The notes below the pieces were generated by a model that did not search any database, was not told the DNA's origin, and saw only the letters and a program-made list of their open reading frames with translations. From Solitalea lacus (GTDB taxonomy: Bacteria > Bacteroidota > Bacteroidia > Sphingobacteriales > Sphingobacteriaceae), in the NCBI RefSeq assembly GCF_022014595.1, contig NZ_CP091740.1, positions 2,902,200-2,966,199 of the forward strand: a stretch of DNA of 64,000 bases, written 5' to 3'. This document shows, piece after piece, positions 53,619-63,758 of this stretch (within the stretch, counting starts at the first letter, position 1; every line of letters begins with the position of its first letter). The position numbers and the translations under genes were made by a program.

Positions 53619-56585
53619 ATGCAAGGAAAAGGTGTCATCAGGTTTGTGGCTATTGCACTGGCGCTTGCTTGCCTATACCACATTTCATTTACCGTGGTAA
53701 CAAGCCAAGTGGAGAAAAAGGCAAAGGAATATGCCAACGGCAACGCTGCCAAAGAGAGTTATTATTTGGATTCGATTGCTACCGAACCGGTTTTTAACCT
53801 GGGTATAGCAAAGTTTACCTACAGGGAATGTAAAGAGAAACAGTTAAACCTGGGTCTTGACCTAAAAGGCGGTATGAACGTTACAATGGAAGTTTCCATG
53901 GTTGACATTATCCGTTCAATGGCCGGAAACAGCACTGATGCTGCTTTCAATCAAGCTCTTGAATTAGCTAAACAACGTTCAATTAAAGGTGGTTCTAAAG
54001 ATTTTGTTGAGCTTTTTGATAAGGCCTATAACGAAGTAGCCCCTAATGGTAAATTAGCCTCGATTTTCGCTACAGCTGAAAATAAAGGCCGTATCGATTA
54101 TAATACTTCAAATGCTGATGTAATTAAAGTATTAAAGACCGAGTCAGAAAGCGCATTCAATCGTTCATTTGAGATTCTTCGTACCCGTATCGATAAATTT
54201 GGAGTAACCCAGCCAAATATTCAAAAAATTGGTGGCAGCCGTATTCTAATCGAATTACCAGGTGTTGATGATAAAGAACGTGTTCGTAAACTTTTACAAG
54301 GTTCGGCTAAGCTTGAGTTCTGGGAGACCTACGATAACCGTGAGGTATTTGGCGCTTTAGAAGCTGGTAACAAAGCTTTAGCATCTCAAGAAGCTTTAAC
54401 TGAAAAAACCGGAGCTAAAACAGATTCTACTACAAAAGGTGCTGATACAACTCAGAAAAAAGGTGATCTAGCGCTTTTAAATAAAATTAAATCTGAGCCA
54501 GGTAAAAAAGACAGTTCGGCCGCTCAAGCGTTAATGGCTAAACAAAATCCATTATTCGCTGTATTAATTCCGAATACTTACCAAGCTCAAAACGGACAGC
54601 AATCATTAGCTCCAGGATCAGTTATCGGTTATGCAGCATTAAAAGACACTGCAAAAATCAACCAATACTTAGCAACTCCTGCCGTTAGAGCAAATTTTCC
54701 AGCAAATATCAAATTTGCATGGAGCGTAAAGGCAATTAACGACAAAAATATTTTTGCCCTTAATGCTTTAAAAGCATCAGGCCGCGAAGGTAAAGCTGCT
54801 TTGGCAGGTAATGTAATTTCAACAGCTCGTGCAGATTACAGCCAGGATGGCAAACCTGAAGTTGTGATGATTATGAACGCTGATGGTGCTAAAGAGTGGA
54901 GAAGAATTACTGCCGAAGCTGCTGCTGCAAATAATCGTGCTGTGGCGATTGTTTTAGATGATGCAGTTTATTCAGCTCCTAGTGTACAAAATGAAATTTC
55001 AGGTGGTATCTCTTCAATTTCAGGTAACTTCAAAGTTGAAGAAACTCAAGACTTAGCAAATATCTTAAAAGCGGGTAAATTACCTGCTCCTGCTAAAATC
55101 GTTGAAGAAGCAACCGTAGGTCCTACTTTAGGTCAGGAAGCTATCAACGCCGGTTTAGTATCGTGTTTAGCGGGTCTAATCGTCGTATTTATTTTCATGG
55201 CGATTTATTATAATAAAGCAGGTCTTTCTGCCGATCTTGCTTTAATCGTGAACTTATTCTTCATGATTGGGGTATTGGCATCATTTGGCGCGGTATTAAC
55301 ATTGCCAGGTATTGCCGGTATCGTTCTGAACATTGGTATGGCAGTAGATGCTAACGTATTGATCTATGAGCGTATCAAAGAGGAACTTGATCATGGTAAG
55401 AGCTTACGTATGGCCATTACAGATGGTTTCAAACACGCTTACTCAGCAATTATTGATGCGAACGTAACCATCTTATTATTAGGTATCATCCTTTATGTAT
55501 TCTCATCAGGATTGATCCAAGGTTTCGCTACCACATTGGTAATCGGTATTTTCACTTCATTATTCTCAGCAATCTTTATTACCCGTTTGATTTTTGAAGC
55601 GCAGTTGGCCAAAAACAAAGTGATTAAGTTTACCAATGAGTTTTCTAAAAATTGGTTTAAAGACACGGATTTTGATTTCGTTTCTAAGCGTAAGATTTTC
55701 TACTACATTTCTGGTGCTATCATCCTTGCTGGAGCGGTTTCATTAGTTACGCGTGGATTAAGTTTAGGTGTTGATTTCCAAGGTGGACGTACTTATACCG
55801 TTCGTTTTGATAAAGATGTAAAAGTAGGTGATGTTCGAAAGGCATTAACTCCAGTATTTGATGGTGAAGCTCCAGAGGTAAAAACATTCGGTAGCTCTTC
55901 ACAAGTTCGTATCACTACTGCTTATCAAATCGATAATCAATCAGAAACAATTGATAAAGAAATTGAAGCTAAACTAAAAACAGGTTTAGCGAAGATGGAT
56001 AATAACAAGGCGCAAATCATGGACTCACGTAAAGTAGGTCCTACCATTGCAAGCGATATTAAGAAATCAGCATTCTATTCAATTGCGCTGGCGCTGATCA
56101 TTATCTACATCTACATTTTGATCCGTTTCCGCAAATGGCAGTTTGGTGTTGGTGCTACTGTAGCCCTTTTCCACGACGTGTTGATCATTATTGCGGTTTA
56201 CTCAATCTTTAACGGTTTGTTACCATTCTCGTTAGATGTTGACCAAACATTTGTTGCTGCAATCCTAACCATTATGGGTTATTCAATGAACGATACCGTG
56301 GTAGTATTCGACCGTATACGTGAGTACTTAGGCTTACACCACAGTAAAAACGAAACCATGGGTCAGGTAATTAATAGTGCCCTAAACAGCACCCTTAACC
56401 GTACTGTAGTAACCGGTTTATGTACCATGTTGGTATTGATCGTGTTATTCATCTTCGGTGGCGCTGTATTACGCGGTTTCTCATTCGCGTTACTAGTGGG
56501 TATCGTTGTAGGAACTTACTCATCATTGTTCGTTGCTACTCCTATTGTAGTTGACTTTATCCGTAAAGACGATAAAAAACAATAA
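53619..56585 (+). CDS. secDF: Protein translocase SecDF (fused)
   Basis: 988 residues in one chain: SecD (about 1-620) with NLGLDLKGGMNVTMEVSM and the TM4 motif GMAVDANVLIYERIKEEL, then SecF (about 650-988) with GVDFQGGRTYTVRF and GYSMNDTVVVFDRIREYL. Twelve helices in all. It uses the proton gradient to pull proteins across with SecYEG. A lysine/threonine-rich low-complexity insert lies in the first periplasmic domain (about 255-305). The SecD-SecF fusion is normal in Bacteroidota. Its own promoter and terminator make it a single unit. Confidence 0.96.
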   Translation: MQGKGVIRFVAIALALACLYHISFTVVTSQVEKKAKEYANGNAAKESYYLDSIATEPVFNLGIAKFTYRECKEKQLNLGLDLKGGMNVTMEVSMVDIIRSMAGNSTDAAFNQALELAKQRSIKGGSKDFVELFDKAYNEVAPNGKLASIFATAENKGRIDYNTSNADVIKVLKTESESAFNRSFEILRTRIDKFGVTQPNIQKIGGSRILIELPGVDDKERVRKLLQGSAKLEFWETYDNREVFGALEAGNKALASQEALTEKTGAKTDSTTKGADTTQKKGDLALLNKIKSEPGKKDSSAAQALMAKQNPLFAVLIPNTYQAQNGQQSLAPGSVIGYAALKDTAKINQYLATPAVRANFPANIKFAWSVKAINDKNIFALNALKASGREGKAALAGNVISTARADYSQDGKPEVVMIMNADGAKEWRRITAEAAAANNRAVAIVLDDAVYSAPSVQNEISGGISSISGNFKVEETQDLANILKAGKLPAPAKIVEEATVGPTLGQEAINAGLVSCLAGLIVVFIFMAIYYNKAGLSADLALIVNLFFMIGVLASFGAVLTLPGIAGIVLNIGMAVDANVLIYERIKEELDHGKSLRMAITDGFKHAYSAIIDANVTILLLGIILYVFSSGLIQGFATTLVIGIFTSLFSAIFITRLIFEAQLAKNKVIKFTNEFSKNWFKDTDFDFVSKRKIFYYISGAIILAGAVSLVTRGLSLGVDFQGGRTYTVRFDKDVKVGDVRKALTPVFDGEAPEVKTFGSSSQVRITTAYQIDNQSETIDKEIEAKLKTGLAKMDNNKAQIMDSRKVGPTIASDIKKSAFYSIALALIIIYIYILIRFRKWQFGVGATVALFHDVLIIIAVYSIFNGLLPFSLDVDQTFVAAILTIMGYSMNDTVVVFDRIREYLGLHHSKNETMGQVINSALNSTLNRTVVTGLCTMLVLIVLFIFGGAVLRGFSFALLVGIVVGTYSSLFVATPIVVDFIRKDDKKQ

Positions 56586-56604
56586 TTACTACTTAATGTA
56601 GTTT

Positions 56605-56632
56605 AAAGCGCAAATCGAATGGTTTGCGCTTT
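56605..56632 (+). terminator. Intrinsic terminator after secDF
   Basis: AAAGCGCAAA / TTTGCGCTTT, 8-base loop, then a run of T. Confidence 0.95.
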
Positions 56633-56737
56633 TTTTTTATTCCTTTATAGTGGTTATTATTATTAATAATTACGAAACAGAACAAAACATAATTCTGTGT
56701 CAATAGTTTTTATTAATATTGAACAAACACTATAACT

Positions 56738-58045
56738 ATGTCAGTTGATATTCCCCAAACAAACTTTCCCAGAGTAGTCATAATCGGTGGTGGATTTGGC
56801 GGCATACAAGTTGCTAAAAAACTAAAAAACAAAGAGGTGCAGGTAATAATGATTGATCGTCATAATTATCATACTTTTCAACCTCTATTATATCAGGTAG
56901 CAACCGGAGGTTTAGAGCCCGATTCCATTGCCCATCCTTTAAGGAAGATTTTCAAAAACCAAAAGAACTTTGTATTTCGTGTTGCCGAGGCGCTAAAAGT
57001 TGAAGCAGAACAAAATGTATTAGTTACCAATATTGGAAATATCCAATATGATTATTTGGTTATTGCAACTGGTTCAGACTCAAATTATTTTGGCAGCAAA
57101 GAATTGGAGTCTCATACTATGCCTATGAAAACCATACCTGAAGCATTGGACATGCGAAGTATGGTATTGCAGAATTTAGAGAGTGCCCTGCTTACTGATA
57201 GCCTTAATGAGCAGGAAGCCTATATGAATTTTGTAGTGATCGGCGGCGGACCAACCGGAGTCGAAACAGCCGGAGCACTTGCCGAACTTAAAAACCATGT
57301 ACTTCCGCATGATTATCCTGAATTGGACATTCGTCGTATGCAAATCAATTTGATTGAGGGCGGAGATCGTTTATTAGGAGCAATGTCGGAACAAGCTTCA
57401 GCTAAATCAGAAAAGTTCCTAAAGCAAATGGGAGTTAGCGTACGAACTAAAGAGCGAGTATTGGGATATGATGGAAATGTAATAAAACTTTCGAGTGGTA
57501 AAGAACTGAACAGTAAAATAGTTATTTGGTCGGCTGGAGTTAAAGGAGTCACCCTTCCCGGTATTAATAATAACGTAATTGTACCCGGAAATCGCTTTAA
57601 AGTAAACACCTTTAATCAGATTGAGGGTTATGATAACATCTTTGCCATTGGCGATGTGGCTGCAATGATTACAGATGATTACCCTAAAGGGCACCCTGGT
57701 GTTGCTCCTGCAGCGATACAACAGGGACAATTGTTGGCAAAAAACTTGGTTCAAAAAATAAATGATATCCCGATGGAACCTTTCAACTATTTTGACAAGG
57801 GATCAATGGCTACTGTTGGACGCAATCGAGCTGTAGTTGATATGGGATTTGTTCGCTTTCAGGGGACTTTTGCCTGGTTTGTTTGGATGTTTGTACATTT
57901 AATGACCTTAGTAGGTTTCAGAAACCGTGTGGTAGTATTTGTTAATTGGGTTTGGAGCTATTTCAGTTATGACCGTGGCACTCGCTTAATTATCCGTCGT
58001 TTTGAAAGGGAAGCAGATAAAAAATTAGATCCAGTCGAAGTTTAA
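56738..58045 (+). CDS. ndh: Type II NADH:quinone dehydrogenase
   Basis: 435 residues. FAD site VVIIGGGFGGIQVAKKLK, NAD site VVIGGGPTGVETAGALAELK, and a second FAD contact IFAIGDVAAM. The C-terminal hydrophobic anchor (TFAWFVWMFVHLMTLVGF) and VNWVWSYFSYDRGTRLI are typical of bacterial NDH-2. It feeds electrons from NADH to menaquinone without pumping protons. Confidence 0.92.
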   Translation: MSVDIPQTNFPRVVIIGGGFGGIQVAKKLKNKEVQVIMIDRHNYHTFQPLLYQVATGGLEPDSIAHPLRKIFKNQKNFVFRVAEALKVEAEQNVLVTNIGNIQYDYLVIATGSDSNYFGSKELESHTMPMKTIPEALDMRSMVLQNLESALLTDSLNEQEAYMNFVVIGGGPTGVETAGALAELKNHVLPHDYPELDIRRMQINLIEGGDRLLGAMSEQASAKSEKFLKQMGVSVRTKERVLGYDGNVIKLSSGKELNSKIVIWSAGVKGVTLPGINNNVIVPGNRFKVNTFNQIEGYDNIFAIGDVAAMITDDYPKGHPGVAPAAIQQGQLLAKNLVQKINDIPMEPFNYFDKGSMATVGRNRAVVDMGFVRFQGTFAWFVWMFVHLMTLVGFRNRVVVFVNWVWSYFSYDRGTRLIIRRFEREADKKLDPVEV

Positions 58046-58070
58046 ACGTTCAATGTTTGCTAGGCCAGTG

Positions 58071-58113
58071 GTCAACACGGTACGATCCGTACCATGGAGA
58101 CATGGTCTATTGA
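58071..58113 (+). other. GC-rich nested hairpin in the ndh-HMG-lyase gap
   Basis: Outer GTCAA / TTGAC encloses GGTACG-ATC-CGTACC and CCATG-GAGA-CATGG. The sequence is GC-richer than its surroundings. Related pieces (CCATGG, GTCTATRGAC) occur in other gaps near 39200, 47435 and 47490, so this may be a dispersed intergenic repeat. Confidence 0.45.
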
Positions 58114-58128
58114 CAACAATAAAAATCT

Positions 58129-58980
58129 ATGAAGCTAAAACTCATCGAATGTCCTCGTGATGCAATGCAAGGAATTTCTGAATTTATTCCTACAGCTTTG
58201 AAAGCCGAATACATCAATAAACTATTAAAAGTAGGTTTTGACACTATTGATTTTGGCAGTTTTGTTTCACCAAAGGCTATTCCGCAAATGCAGGATACAA
58301 AGGAGGTATTGAAACTTCTCGACCTTACTTCTACCCCATCTAAGCTTTTGGCAATAACGGCCAATTTAAGAGGCGCAGAAGACGCCGTGCAGTTTGAGGA
58401 GATACATTACCTCGGTTTTCCATTCTCTGTCTCAGAAACGTTCCAAAGAAGAAATACGAACAGCACTATTGCAGAGTCGTTCGATACACTTGCACAAATA
58501 CAGTCTCTTTGTATGAAAAATGGAAAAGAGTTGGTAGTTTACCTTTCAATGGGGTTTGGAAATCCTTATGGAGATGAATGGAATTCAGACATTGTTTCAT
58601 ATTGGGCTGATCGTTTAAACAGTATAGGAATTAAAACAATGGCCTTGTCTGATACCATTGGTGTTTCTACCCCTGATACCATTTCTTATTTGTTCAGTAG
58701 TTTACGTAACAATCATCCTGAACTTGAATTTGGTGTGCACTTGCACTCAACCCCCAATACTCAGCTTGAAAAAATTGAAGCCGCATGGCAATCCGGTTGC
58801 TACCGATTTGACTCGGCATTGAAAGGTTACGGAGGCTGTCCAATGGCAAAAGATGAGCTTACAGGAAATATTGCCACAGAAAGCATAATTTCCTTCTTTC
58901 AGAAAAAAAACATTGATTTAGGGCTAGATTTAAACACATGGCAAGACGCCATGGAGTTTGCGAGCCGAATTTTTCATTAA
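58129..58980 (+). CDS. Hydroxymethylglutaryl-CoA lyase-like enzyme
   Basis: 283 residues of the HMGL/DRE-TIM family. LIECPRDAMQG carries the metal-binding Asp, GVHLHSTPN the metal His pair, and GYGGCPMAKDELTGN the catalytic Cys loop. It would split HMG-CoA into acetoacetate and acetyl-CoA, the last step of leucine breakdown. Partners of that pathway are not in the window. Start ATG follows a 42-nt hairpin region. The next gene begins 8 bp after its stop, so both are probably cotranscribed. Confidence 0.88.
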   Translation: MKLKLIECPRDAMQGISEFIPTALKAEYINKLLKVGFDTIDFGSFVSPKAIPQMQDTKEVLKLLDLTSTPSKLLAITANLRGAEDAVQFEEIHYLGFPFSVSETFQRRNTNSTIAESFDTLAQIQSLCMKNGKELVVYLSMGFGNPYGDEWNSDIVSYWADRLNSIGIKTMALSDTIGVSTPDTISYLFSSLRNNHPELEFGVHLHSTPNTQLEKIEAAWQSGCYRFDSALKGYGGCPMAKDELTGNIATESIISFFQKKNIDLGLDLNTWQDAMEFASRIFH

Positions 58981-58988
58981 ATTAAAGT

Positions 58989-59345
58989 ATGAAAAATCTT
59001 GCCCCCCAAATCTTTAGGAAACGAATGCTAATAGAAGGGTTCTTTAGCATTACTGTTGAAGAAAATACACTAGCCGACTTCTTTCATTTCATTACGGCAA
59101 GTCTCCACCTTAGTACATACGGAGATCCAATTATTCATTCAACGGGCGGGCTCGGAAAAATAGAAAACCAGGGATACGATGCCTTTGTCCCATTGATCGA
59201 TTCTGGCATCTATATTGCAATTTGGTCAGGACATAAGTTTCTTTCACTGATAATTTACACCTGTGCTGATTTTGATGAGCAGGTTGCATTAGCCCAAACA
59301 AAGGATTTTTTCAAAATGCCAGAATGCGACTACTCTCTATTTTAG
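58989..59345 (+). CDS. SpeD-like (S-adenosylmethionine decarboxylase fold) protein, probably not processed normally
   Basis: 118 residues. The pattern GKIENQGYDAFVPLIDSGIY, then IAIWSGHKFLSLIIYTCAD and DEQVALAQTKDFF follows bacterial SpeD (...LAESHISIHTWPE...VDVFTCGD...). The Ser of the self-cleavage site and the later Cys are at the expected places, but the E-S-H is D-S-G and the following active His is Ala. A functional pyruvoyl enzyme is therefore doubtful. It is translated right behind the HMG-lyase-like gene. Assignment rests on visual alignment. Confidence 0.55.
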   Translation: MKNLAPQIFRKRMLIEGFFSITVEENTLADFFHFITASLHLSTYGDPIIHSTGGLGKIENQGYDAFVPLIDSGIYIAIWSGHKFLSLIIYTCADFDEQVALAQTKDFFKMPECDYSLF

Positions 59346-59481
59346 TACAAGAATAAGCTATTCAATACCATACACATTATAAAGTAAACTTAAGCCTGAA
59401 CTAGGTTTAAATCATTCATAATTAGTAAATTATGATGGTATAATTTATAAAATTGATTTGTTTAACTATATAATTGACACT

Positions 59482-59763
59482 ATGCCTCAAAGTCGCACTC
59501 GAAATAAACACCACGGTTACCACCCACACCGAAATCATCAACAGCAAACAAGCTTATCCGCAAATCCTAAAAAAGACAAGCGCAGCCACAATAATACTGC
59601 GTTGTTTTTTACCGCTTTTATTGGGCTTATGGGAGCCTCAATAGGATTTTTGGTATACGATTCTAATTGGATGAGTATTATAATTGGAGCACTTGTAGGA
59701 GGAGCTGCCGGTTATGTTATTGGTAATTATATTGAAAAAGTAGCGCATGCTCAAAGAAGCTGA
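59482..59763 (+). CDS. Small membrane protein with basic N-terminus and glycine-zipper helices
   Basis: 93 residues from the ATG at 59482 (an upstream TTG frame adds eight unlikely residues). The first 40 residues are His/Arg/Lys/Gln-rich (NKHHGYHPHRNHQQQ). Two hydrophobic helices follow (TALFFTAFIGLMGASIGFLV and SIIIGALVGGAAGYVIGNYI), the second with G-x3-G spacing. Function unknown. It is convergent with the acyltransferase gene, with a 16-bp gap. Confidence 0.65.
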   Translation: MPQSRTRNKHHGYHPHRNHQQQTSLSANPKKDKRSHNNTALFFTAFIGLMGASIGFLVYDSNWMSIIIGALVGGAAGYVIGNYIEKVAHAQRS

Positions 59764-59779
59764 ATAGTTTCTTCATAAA

Positions 59780-60937
59780 TTACTTTACTTTACCTTTAAG
59801 CTTAAGAAACTTGTCTTCAAACCAAAACTTGGAGGCATACGATATTGCCAATACTCCTGCGGTTATCAAACCATAAAAAATCAAGGTAGAGATGAAAGGT
59901 GCTAGACTATGCAATGTATTCTTAAATAGTAAAATAACTCCAAAAATCACCAGCATCTGGTACATATAAATACCGTACGAAATATCGCCTAAAGAGTTTA
60001 ACCATTTGATATCCAATTTTATCCAAGATTTTGGGTTCAATGAAATATTTAGAATCAACCACAAAAACAACAGATATAGAATAAGATTTGAAAGAACTGG
60101 AGTGTTGAACAATAGGTCAGATAATTGTCCTAAAAGCCCACCGGCCTTTACCAATTCCCAATGAAATGCTAATCGCCATGTTATTAATACAAAACCTAAC
60201 AATTGGATAGAAGGTGTAAAAATTTTCCAGTTAGCAAAAGGTTTATCACCATAAAACACATAATATGCACCTATTCCACCAATTGCCATAGCCTCAAACT
60301 TTAAGGTATCAATTATCTGATAAATATTGTCCAGAGCAGAGCCGGGCACAATATCAACAAATTTAAACCCAACAATCAATACAGTTTTAATAAAAATAAT
60401 TAACCAGAACAGTCTTAACATATGATGTCTGAAAAACTTCATTAATGGCGCCCAAATAATGTAAAACCACTCCTCCACCCCTATTGACCACAATGGCTCC
60501 AACAAACTACTTCCGAATAGTATATTAACCGAAAATGGCAGAAACAACAGGTACATCCACCATGTTTGAGCTATCGTGTATGGCATATCATAATTAAACC
60601 CAATGATATTTAGGGCTAACGGAACAAGTAACAAACCAATTATTACCAACAAAAAATAAAGTGGCCAAATACGCACCACTCGCCGCCAATAAAAACCCCT
60701 GACGCTAATGTCACCATGTTCCTTATCTTCTTTCAGCAATAAATAGCTGATTAAGAATCCGCTTAAAACGAAGAAAAAAGAAACAGCCGTACTCCCGTTT
60801 TTAAAAAGTGAAAGCTCTTCTAAATTAAACAAGCCATTTTTCTTACGAATGGTTTCTGTATGATGCATCAACACCAAATAGGCTGCAAAAAAACGAAGTG
60901 CGCTTAAACCGGGAAAATACTTTATGGATTTGTGCAT
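59780..60937 (-). CDS. Membrane acyltransferase (acyltransferase 3 family, OafA-like)
   Basis: 385 residues and about ten hydrophobic helices. PGLSALRFFAAYLVLMHHTE near the start and GFYWRRVVRIWPLYFLL are the family motifs (active His and R-x10-H region), and PLWSIGVEEWFYIIW follows. Such enzymes O-acetylate cell-surface glycans. It stands alone, so the acceptor cannot be named. Confidence 0.9.
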   Translation of the reverse strand: MHKSIKYFPGLSALRFFAAYLVLMHHTETIRKKNGLFNLEELSLFKNGSTAVSFFFVLSGFLISYLLLKEDKEHGDISVRGFYWRRVVRIWPLYFLLVIIGLLLVPLALNIIGFNYDMPYTIAQTWWMYLLFLPFSVNILFGSSLLEPLWSIGVEEWFYIIWAPLMKFFRHHMLRLFWLIIFIKTVLIVGFKFVDIVPGSALDNIYQIIDTLKFEAMAIGGIGAYYVFYGDKPFANWKIFTPSIQLLGFVLITWRLAFHWELVKAGGLLGQLSDLLFNTPVLSNLILYLLFLWLILNISLNPKSWIKLDIKWLNSLGDISYGIYMYQMLVIFGVILLFKNTLHSLAPFISTLIFYGLITAGVLAISYASKFWFEDKFLKLKGKVK

Positions 60938-61168
60938 GAAAAGGAGTTCTTTACTGAGTACTTAAAAATTGGATTCCTTTTCATTAATATGACTACACGG
61001 TAAGCCAGTTACTTCATAAGCAAACAATTGACTCTTAATCAAAAGACTACACATCAGAAGGATATTTTTTTTCATTATATTAACACTACGAGGCCGCAAA
61101 TTTAACGCAATTGAACTGTTAGTACTAACAGTAGTAAAAATTTAAACGAGGTAACAATCAACAGAGTC

Positions 61169-63685
61169 ATGGATCGGATTCAAGCACTGCCTATTACCCA
61201 ACAAGGATTAAATAATGAAGAAGTTTTAGCCTCAAGAGCAAAATATGGTAGAAACATTGTTGACCATAAAAAAGAAACATCCGGATTAATACATGCATTA
61301 AAGAAAGCTGCCAGTGAACCCATGTTTCTATTTCTGGTCGCCTCCTCATTTATTTATTTCATTTTGAATCAAAAGCAGGAGGGCTTTTTTTTACTTATTG
61401 CTATAGTTTTAGTGGCAGCCATTTCAATCCATCAGGACTATAAAAGTAGTAACGCGTTAGCAGCATTAAGAAAACTCACCTCATCAAAAGCAACCGTATT
61501 ACGAAATGGCAAAAAACATGAAGTTGAAATAGAGGAATTAGTTATTAGTGATTTATTGATAATTGATGAGGGTAATAGTATTGCAGCCGATGGCACCATA
61601 ATTCACTCTAACGACTTTTCTGTTAACGAGTCCATAATTACCGGAGAATCATTTCCCGTTCAAAAGAATGCAGAGGAAGGAAACAATGAAGTCTACAAAG
61701 GTACTACCGTTTCCTCTGGGCTTGCTATTGTGCGGATTACAGCAATTGGAAGTCAAACACAGTTGGATAAAATTGGCCAATCCATAGAAGATATTAAACC
61801 CGAAATCACTCCCCTGCAAGCTCAAATAACCACTTTTGTAAAAAAAATGGCTATTGTAGGCATAATTGTGTTTTTACTCATTTGTATTGTCAATTATTTT
61901 GAAGGTTTAAGTTTACTGCAGAGTTTATTAAAAGGCCTCACACTTGCCATGTCTATTTTACCTGAAGAAATCCCTGTTGCTTTTACCACATTTATGGCCC
62001 TTGGCGCCTGGCGATTAATGAATTTGGGGATTGTGGTTAAGCAAACCCAAACCATTGAAACGCTGGGTTCATCAACTGTAATTTGTACAGATAAAACGGG
62101 TACTATTACTGAAAATCGCATGGAACTAGCACGGGTGTACTGTCCCAAAACAAAACAAGTGCTGTTACCGGAACAATTCCATCAAACTGAAGCCTTAACT
62201 ATAATTACAACAGCAATGTGGGCAAGCGAACCCATTCCATTTGACCCAATGGAAAAGTCGTTGCATTCTGCTTACCAAAAATTAACATCAAGAGATTTGC
62301 GAAAGGATTTCAAAATGTATCATGAATATCCTCTTTCAGGTACACCACCGATGATGACACATATTTTTGAAAACTCCTTACAAGAACGCATTGTTGCAAC
62401 CAAAGGTGCTGTTGAAGGAGTTTTACCATCATGCGAACTTTCGGAAACTGCAATCAAAGAAATACTTCGAATTTCAAGAGGACTTTCAGCGCAAGGTTAT
62501 CGAGTTTTGGCTGTAGCTGAAACCATTTTTATAGGTGACGATTTCCCTGAAATCCAACAATCATTTCAATTTAAATTTATTGGATTGGTAGCTTTCTTTG
62601 ACCCTCCTAAAGCCAATATCATGCAAACATTTGACAGTTTTTACAAGGCTGGTATCAACGTAAAAATTATCACGGGAGATAATTCGGAAACAACCGGCGC
62701 AATTGCTCGATTAGTGAATTTCAAAGGCATAGAAAACTCCATAAACGGCAAGGAGCTCATGCAATTAACCGACGTGGAATTATCTGAACGCATTAAAACC
62801 ACCAATCTGTTTAGCAGAATGTTTCCGGAGGCAAAACTACGCATCATTAACGCGCTCAAAGCAAACAATGAAATTGTAGCCATGACTGGTGATGGGGTAA
62901 ATGACGGACCGGCCTTAAAAGCGGCTCACATTGGAATTGCTATGGGTCAAAGGGGAACTGAAATTGCAAAAAAAGCATCTGCGTTAATTTTATCAGACGA
63001 TGATTTAGGAAAAATGGTTGATGCTGTCGCTATGGGTCGAAAAATATACAGCAATCTAAAAAAAGCAATTCAGTATATAATTTCCATTCATATTCCCATT
63101 ATCTTAACGGTTGCACTGCCCTTATTCCTGGGTTGGAAATTCCCGAATATCTTTAGTCCCATACATGTGATTTTTATGGAATTGGTAATGGGGCCTACCT
63201 GTTCTATTATCTATGAAAACGAACCGATCGAAAAGAACCTGATGTTGCAACCTCCTCGAAAAATGACAGATACGTTTCTTACTCTTCACGAATTAAGCAT
63301 CAGTATTTTTCAGGGTTTGGTAATTACTACTGGCTGTTTTTATATTTATCACTTCGCTCTTCAAAACAATTACACTGAAAACCTGACACGTACACTTGTT
63401 TTCAGTACATTAATCACTTCCAATATATTTTTAACTCTAGCCAACCGCTCGTTTTACTACTCATTTCTTTATACATTTCGTTATAAGAACAGGTTTTTTC
63501 CATTAATTATCGCAATAACGTTAATTGCACTTTACCTGTTAATCACACAACCTTTTTTACTCCAACTATTCTACTTTGAGCAACCAACTATAGATCAGTT
63601 TAGCCATTGTGCAATTATCGGGGCTCTATCAATAGTACCTTTTGAGTTATTTAAACTAGCTAAACGTATTAAGTTAATACGCTAG
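61169..63685 (+). CDS. Cation-transporting P-type ATPase (P2 type)
   Basis: 838 residues, slightly short for the family. Actuator loop VNESIITGESFPVQKN, phosphorylation site VICTDKTGTITENRMEL (about residue 310), and hinge MTGDGVNDGPALKAAHIGIAMG (about 570). The M4 motif ILPEEIPVAF and M6 ELVMGPTCSIIYENEP resemble Ca2+/Mn2+-type P2 ATPases, but ion specificity cannot be fixed by eye. No accessory gene is adjacent. Confidence 0.9.
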   Translation: MDRIQALPITQQGLNNEEVLASRAKYGRNIVDHKKETSGLIHALKKAASEPMFLFLVASSFIYFILNQKQEGFFLLIAIVLVAAISIHQDYKSSNALAALRKLTSSKATVLRNGKKHEVEIEELVISDLLIIDEGNSIAADGTIIHSNDFSVNESIITGESFPVQKNAEEGNNEVYKGTTVSSGLAIVRITAIGSQTQLDKIGQSIEDIKPEITPLQAQITTFVKKMAIVGIIVFLLICIVNYFEGLSLLQSLLKGLTLAMSILPEEIPVAFTTFMALGAWRLMNLGIVVKQTQTIETLGSSTVICTDKTGTITENRMELARVYCPKTKQVLLPEQFHQTEALTIITTAMWASEPIPFDPMEKSLHSAYQKLTSRDLRKDFKMYHEYPLSGTPPMMTHIFENSLQERIVATKGAVEGVLPSCELSETAIKEILRISRGLSAQGYRVLAVAETIFIGDDFPEIQQSFQFKFIGLVAFFDPPKANIMQTFDSFYKAGINVKIITGDNSETTGAIARLVNFKGIENSINGKELMQLTDVELSERIKTTNLFSRMFPEAKLRIINALKANNEIVAMTGDGVNDGPALKAAHIGIAMGQRGTEIAKKASALILSDDDLGKMVDAVAMGRKIYSNLKKAIQYIISIHIPIILTVALPLFLGWKFPNIFSPIHVIFMELVMGPTCSIIYENEPIEKNLMLQPPRKMTDTFLTLHELSISIFQGLVITTGCFYIYHFALQNNYTENLTRTLVFSTLITSNIFLTLANRSFYYSFLYTFRYKNRFFPLIIAITLIALYLLITQPFLLQLFYFEQPTIDQFSHCAIIGALSIVPFELFKLAKRIKLIR

Positions 63686-63758
63686 AATTAAAAACTTAAT
63701 CCCACTCTGGTTTTAAGCAAGAATTTTATTTATCTTAAAATACCAATCAATTTTCAGT

